A DNA stretch of 6,221 bases from Nitronereus sp964503895. GTDB lineage: Bacteria > Nitrospirota > Nitrospiria > Nitrospirales > UBA8639. The stretch lies in the NCBI GenBank assembly GCA_964503895.1, contig CAZDCF010000053.1, positions 1-6,221 on the forward strand, written 5' to 3'. The notes under the pieces were generated by a model, which was not told the DNA's origin, searched no databases, and worked only from the letters and a program-made list of their open reading frames with translations. Positions 5,445-6,221 of this stretch are shown piece after piece. The position numbers and the translations under genes were made by a program. The first letter of the stretch is position 1; each line of letters opens with the position of its first letter.

Positions 5445-5882
5445 ATGAGTATGCGTGTGAACGAGGTGGTGCCCTTTTTTGCAGTTAAGGACATGGAGAA
5501 GTCCATTGTATTTTACATTGATGGACTTGGGTTTAAGTTCAAAAATAAATGGGTGGAGGACAGAGTGATAAGATGGTGTCACTTGCTGATGGGGGAGGCA
5601 GGCCTGATGCTTCAGCAGTTCAGGACACAAGGGCACGATTCGCGGCAGTTCAGAGACAAAAAAGGTGAGGGTGCTACGCTGTGTTTCTTCTGTGATGACG
5701 CTGTCGGATTCTACCGAGATGTCACATCACGCGGCATTGACGCGTCCGAGCCATTTGTGGGGAATATGATGTGGGTGACAGAGATGACTGACCCCGACGG
5801 TTATGAACTCCTTTTTGAGAGCCCAACGAATGTAGTTGAGGGTACGAAGCTATCCGAACTGGCGCAAACAAACCTGGCCTAA
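5445..5882 (+). CDS. VOC (glyoxalase/bleomycin-resistance fold) family protein
   Basis: A 145-residue protein of the vicinal oxygen chelate superfamily. The ATG at 5445 follows directly after the TAG at 5442-5444. An internal ATG at 5451 is an equally possible start, since neither has a strong SD and translational coupling is likely. Two beta-alpha-beta-beta-beta halves are visible. The first has VNEVVPFFAVKDMEKSIVFY (5-24), DGLGFKFKNKW and HLLMGEAGLMLQQF (46-59). The second has GATLCFFCDDAVGFYRDVTSRGI (76-98), EPFVGNMMWVTEMTDPDGYELLFESP (102-127). The DPDGY and FESPT motifs are typical. The usual metal ligands of glyoxalase I are not evident: Q57 stands where a glutamate is expected and no histidine lies on the first strand. 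A binding or non-glyoxalase role is therefore likely. The substrate is unknown. It is probably in an operon with the lipoprotein gene. Confidence 0.9.
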   Translation: MSMRVNEVVPFFAVKDMEKSIVFYIDGLGFKFKNKWVEDRVIRWCHLLMGEAGLMLQQFRTQGHDSRQFRDKKGEGATLCFFCDDAVGFYRDVTSRGIDASEPFVGNMMWVTEMTDPDGYELLFESPTNVVEGTKLSELAQTNLA

Positions 5883-5911
5883 TATGGAACTGTCTATTTG
5901 GAGAATTGGTT

Positions 5912-5998
5912 ATGAATGTCAATCACAACATATACCGCGATGGTACATACAATCATCGAGTATTGCATAGGCATCAGCATCTAATTCTGAAAGGATAG
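5912..5998 (+). CDS. Possible 28-residue histidine-rich peptide
   Basis: ATG 5912-5914 is preceded by GGAG (5900-5903) at an ideal 8-base spacing, and the frame runs to TAG 5996-5998. The peptide MNVNHNIYRDGTYNHRV, LHRHQHLILKG contains five histidines, four of them in the second half (NHRVLHRHQH). It lies 29 bases after the VOC stop and could be the last gene of that operon, a gene remnant, or chance. No family is recognisable and there is no membrane segment. The SD spacing is the only positive evidence. Confidence 0.25.
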   Translation: MNVNHNIYRDGTYNHRVLHRHQHLILKG

Positions 5999-6051
5999 TC
6001 AACTAGTGAGCAAGTACTCCATATTTCTGACAAGGTCTTGAGGGAGTTAGG

Positions 6052-6080
6052 TTGTATTTAAGTTAAAAACTTAAATACAG
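6052..6080 (+). repeat. AT-rich palindromic repeat, copy 4
   Basis: TTGTATTTAAGTT (6052-6064) and AACTTAAATACAG (6068-6080) pair over a 3-base AAA loop. Twelve bases are perfectly complementary, and the outermost T-G can wobble in RNA. This is the most regular copy. Unlike copies 1-3 it is not followed by AGGTGAA (GTCTGAGC instead). It closes the right side of the lipoprotein/VOC cluster. Confidence 0.9.
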
Positions 6081-6125
6081 TCTGAGCTAAAACATTTGTA
6101 TTGGCTAAAATTCCGAGGTAATGAG

Positions 6126-6221
6126 ATGGATATTCGCTTCGCCTAGGGAAAACATGGATGGAAAAAGAAGTATAGCACGTTAACCTGTATGCCAGATGGC
6201 AGTGTTACTAAGATTGGTAAA
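6126..6221 (+). pseudogene. Open frame at window end, interrupted by TAG
   Basis: ATG 6126 has GAGG 7 bases upstream and reads MDIRFA, then meets TAG at 6144-6146. The same frame continues open to the edge as GKHGWKKKYSTL followed by TCMPDGSVTKIGK, which looks protein-like. This could be a gene with an early nonsense mutation, or a gene whose true start lies beyond the stop, for instance ATG 6189. The window ends too early to tell and I recognise no family. Confidence 0.2.

Larger units (their letters stand above)
5883..6221. other. Right-end region with only tiny or partial frames
   Basis: No terminator hairpin follows the VOC gene. The region holds a possible 28-codon ORF (5912-5998), palindromic repeat copy 4 (6052-6080) and an open frame leaving the window (6147-6221). 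Nothing else with support was found. Confidence 0.6.

Noticed and set aside
5531..5552. Fifth copy of the palindromic repeat (GTTTAAGTTCAAAAATAAAT)
   Set aside because: It resembles the repeat core but encodes the conserved VOC stretch GFKFKNKW and lacks the inverted arms, so it is coincidence.
5349..5636. Minus-strand frames across the VOC gene (also 5722-5922)
   Set aside because: Antisense to clear lipoprotein and VOC coding sequence, with no start signals.
512..6080. CRISPR array interpretation of the repeats
   Set aside because: Only four copies separated by 1 to 3 kb of coding DNA, without regular spacers or cas genes.

Overview
The window looks like a chromosomal stretch of an uncultured bacterium. 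My best guess is Candidatus Poribacteria or a related PVC/Planctomycetes-type lineage. The guess rests on two family resemblances recalled from memory: a secreted LamG protein ending in an 'AVSPRGKLALTWGGIK' tail, and a large orphan membrane protein of the DUF6785/DUF6784 type. No rRNA, tRNA, CRISPR array or intact transposase was seen.

Layout from left to right. Positions 1-386 are AT-rich and hold no conventional gene, only a possible leader with tiny ORFs that have Shine-Dalgarno (SD) sequences. Positions 387-503 hold a compact unit: a 27-residue single-pass membrane protein with a good SD and a strong rho-independent terminator. Positions 697-2625 (minus) encode a polytopic membrane protein of about 640 residues, probably a transporter-like protein, with a weak terminator downstream. 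Positions 2638-3596 hold no intact gene; a few short minus-strand open stretches may be gene remnants. Positions 3597-4376 (minus) encode a secreted LamG/concanavalin-like protein. Divergent from it, on the plus strand, lie a short gene that appears split by a one-base frameshift (4522-4799), a lipoprotein of unknown function (4827-5444) and a VOC/glyoxalase-fold protein (5445-5882). The VOC start codon directly abuts the lipoprotein stop codon. The right end (5883-6221) has only tiny ORFs and an open fragment running off the window.

The most notable non-genic structure is an AT-rich palindromic repeat, TTGTATTTAAGTT-AAA-AACTTAAATACAA in its best form. It occurs four times (512-540, 3447-3478, about 4487-4515, 6052-6080), always between transcription units and always in the same orientation. 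The copies bracket the transporter, the LamG gene and the lipoprotein/VOC cluster. The copy in the divergent region overlaps both the predicted -35 of the LamG gene and the SD of the opposing small gene.

The genes do not form a recognisable pathway. The common theme is the cell envelope: two predicted exported proteins, one small and one large membrane protein, and a membrane-associated frameshifted gene. Only the lipoprotein and VOC genes are convincingly linked by arrangement.
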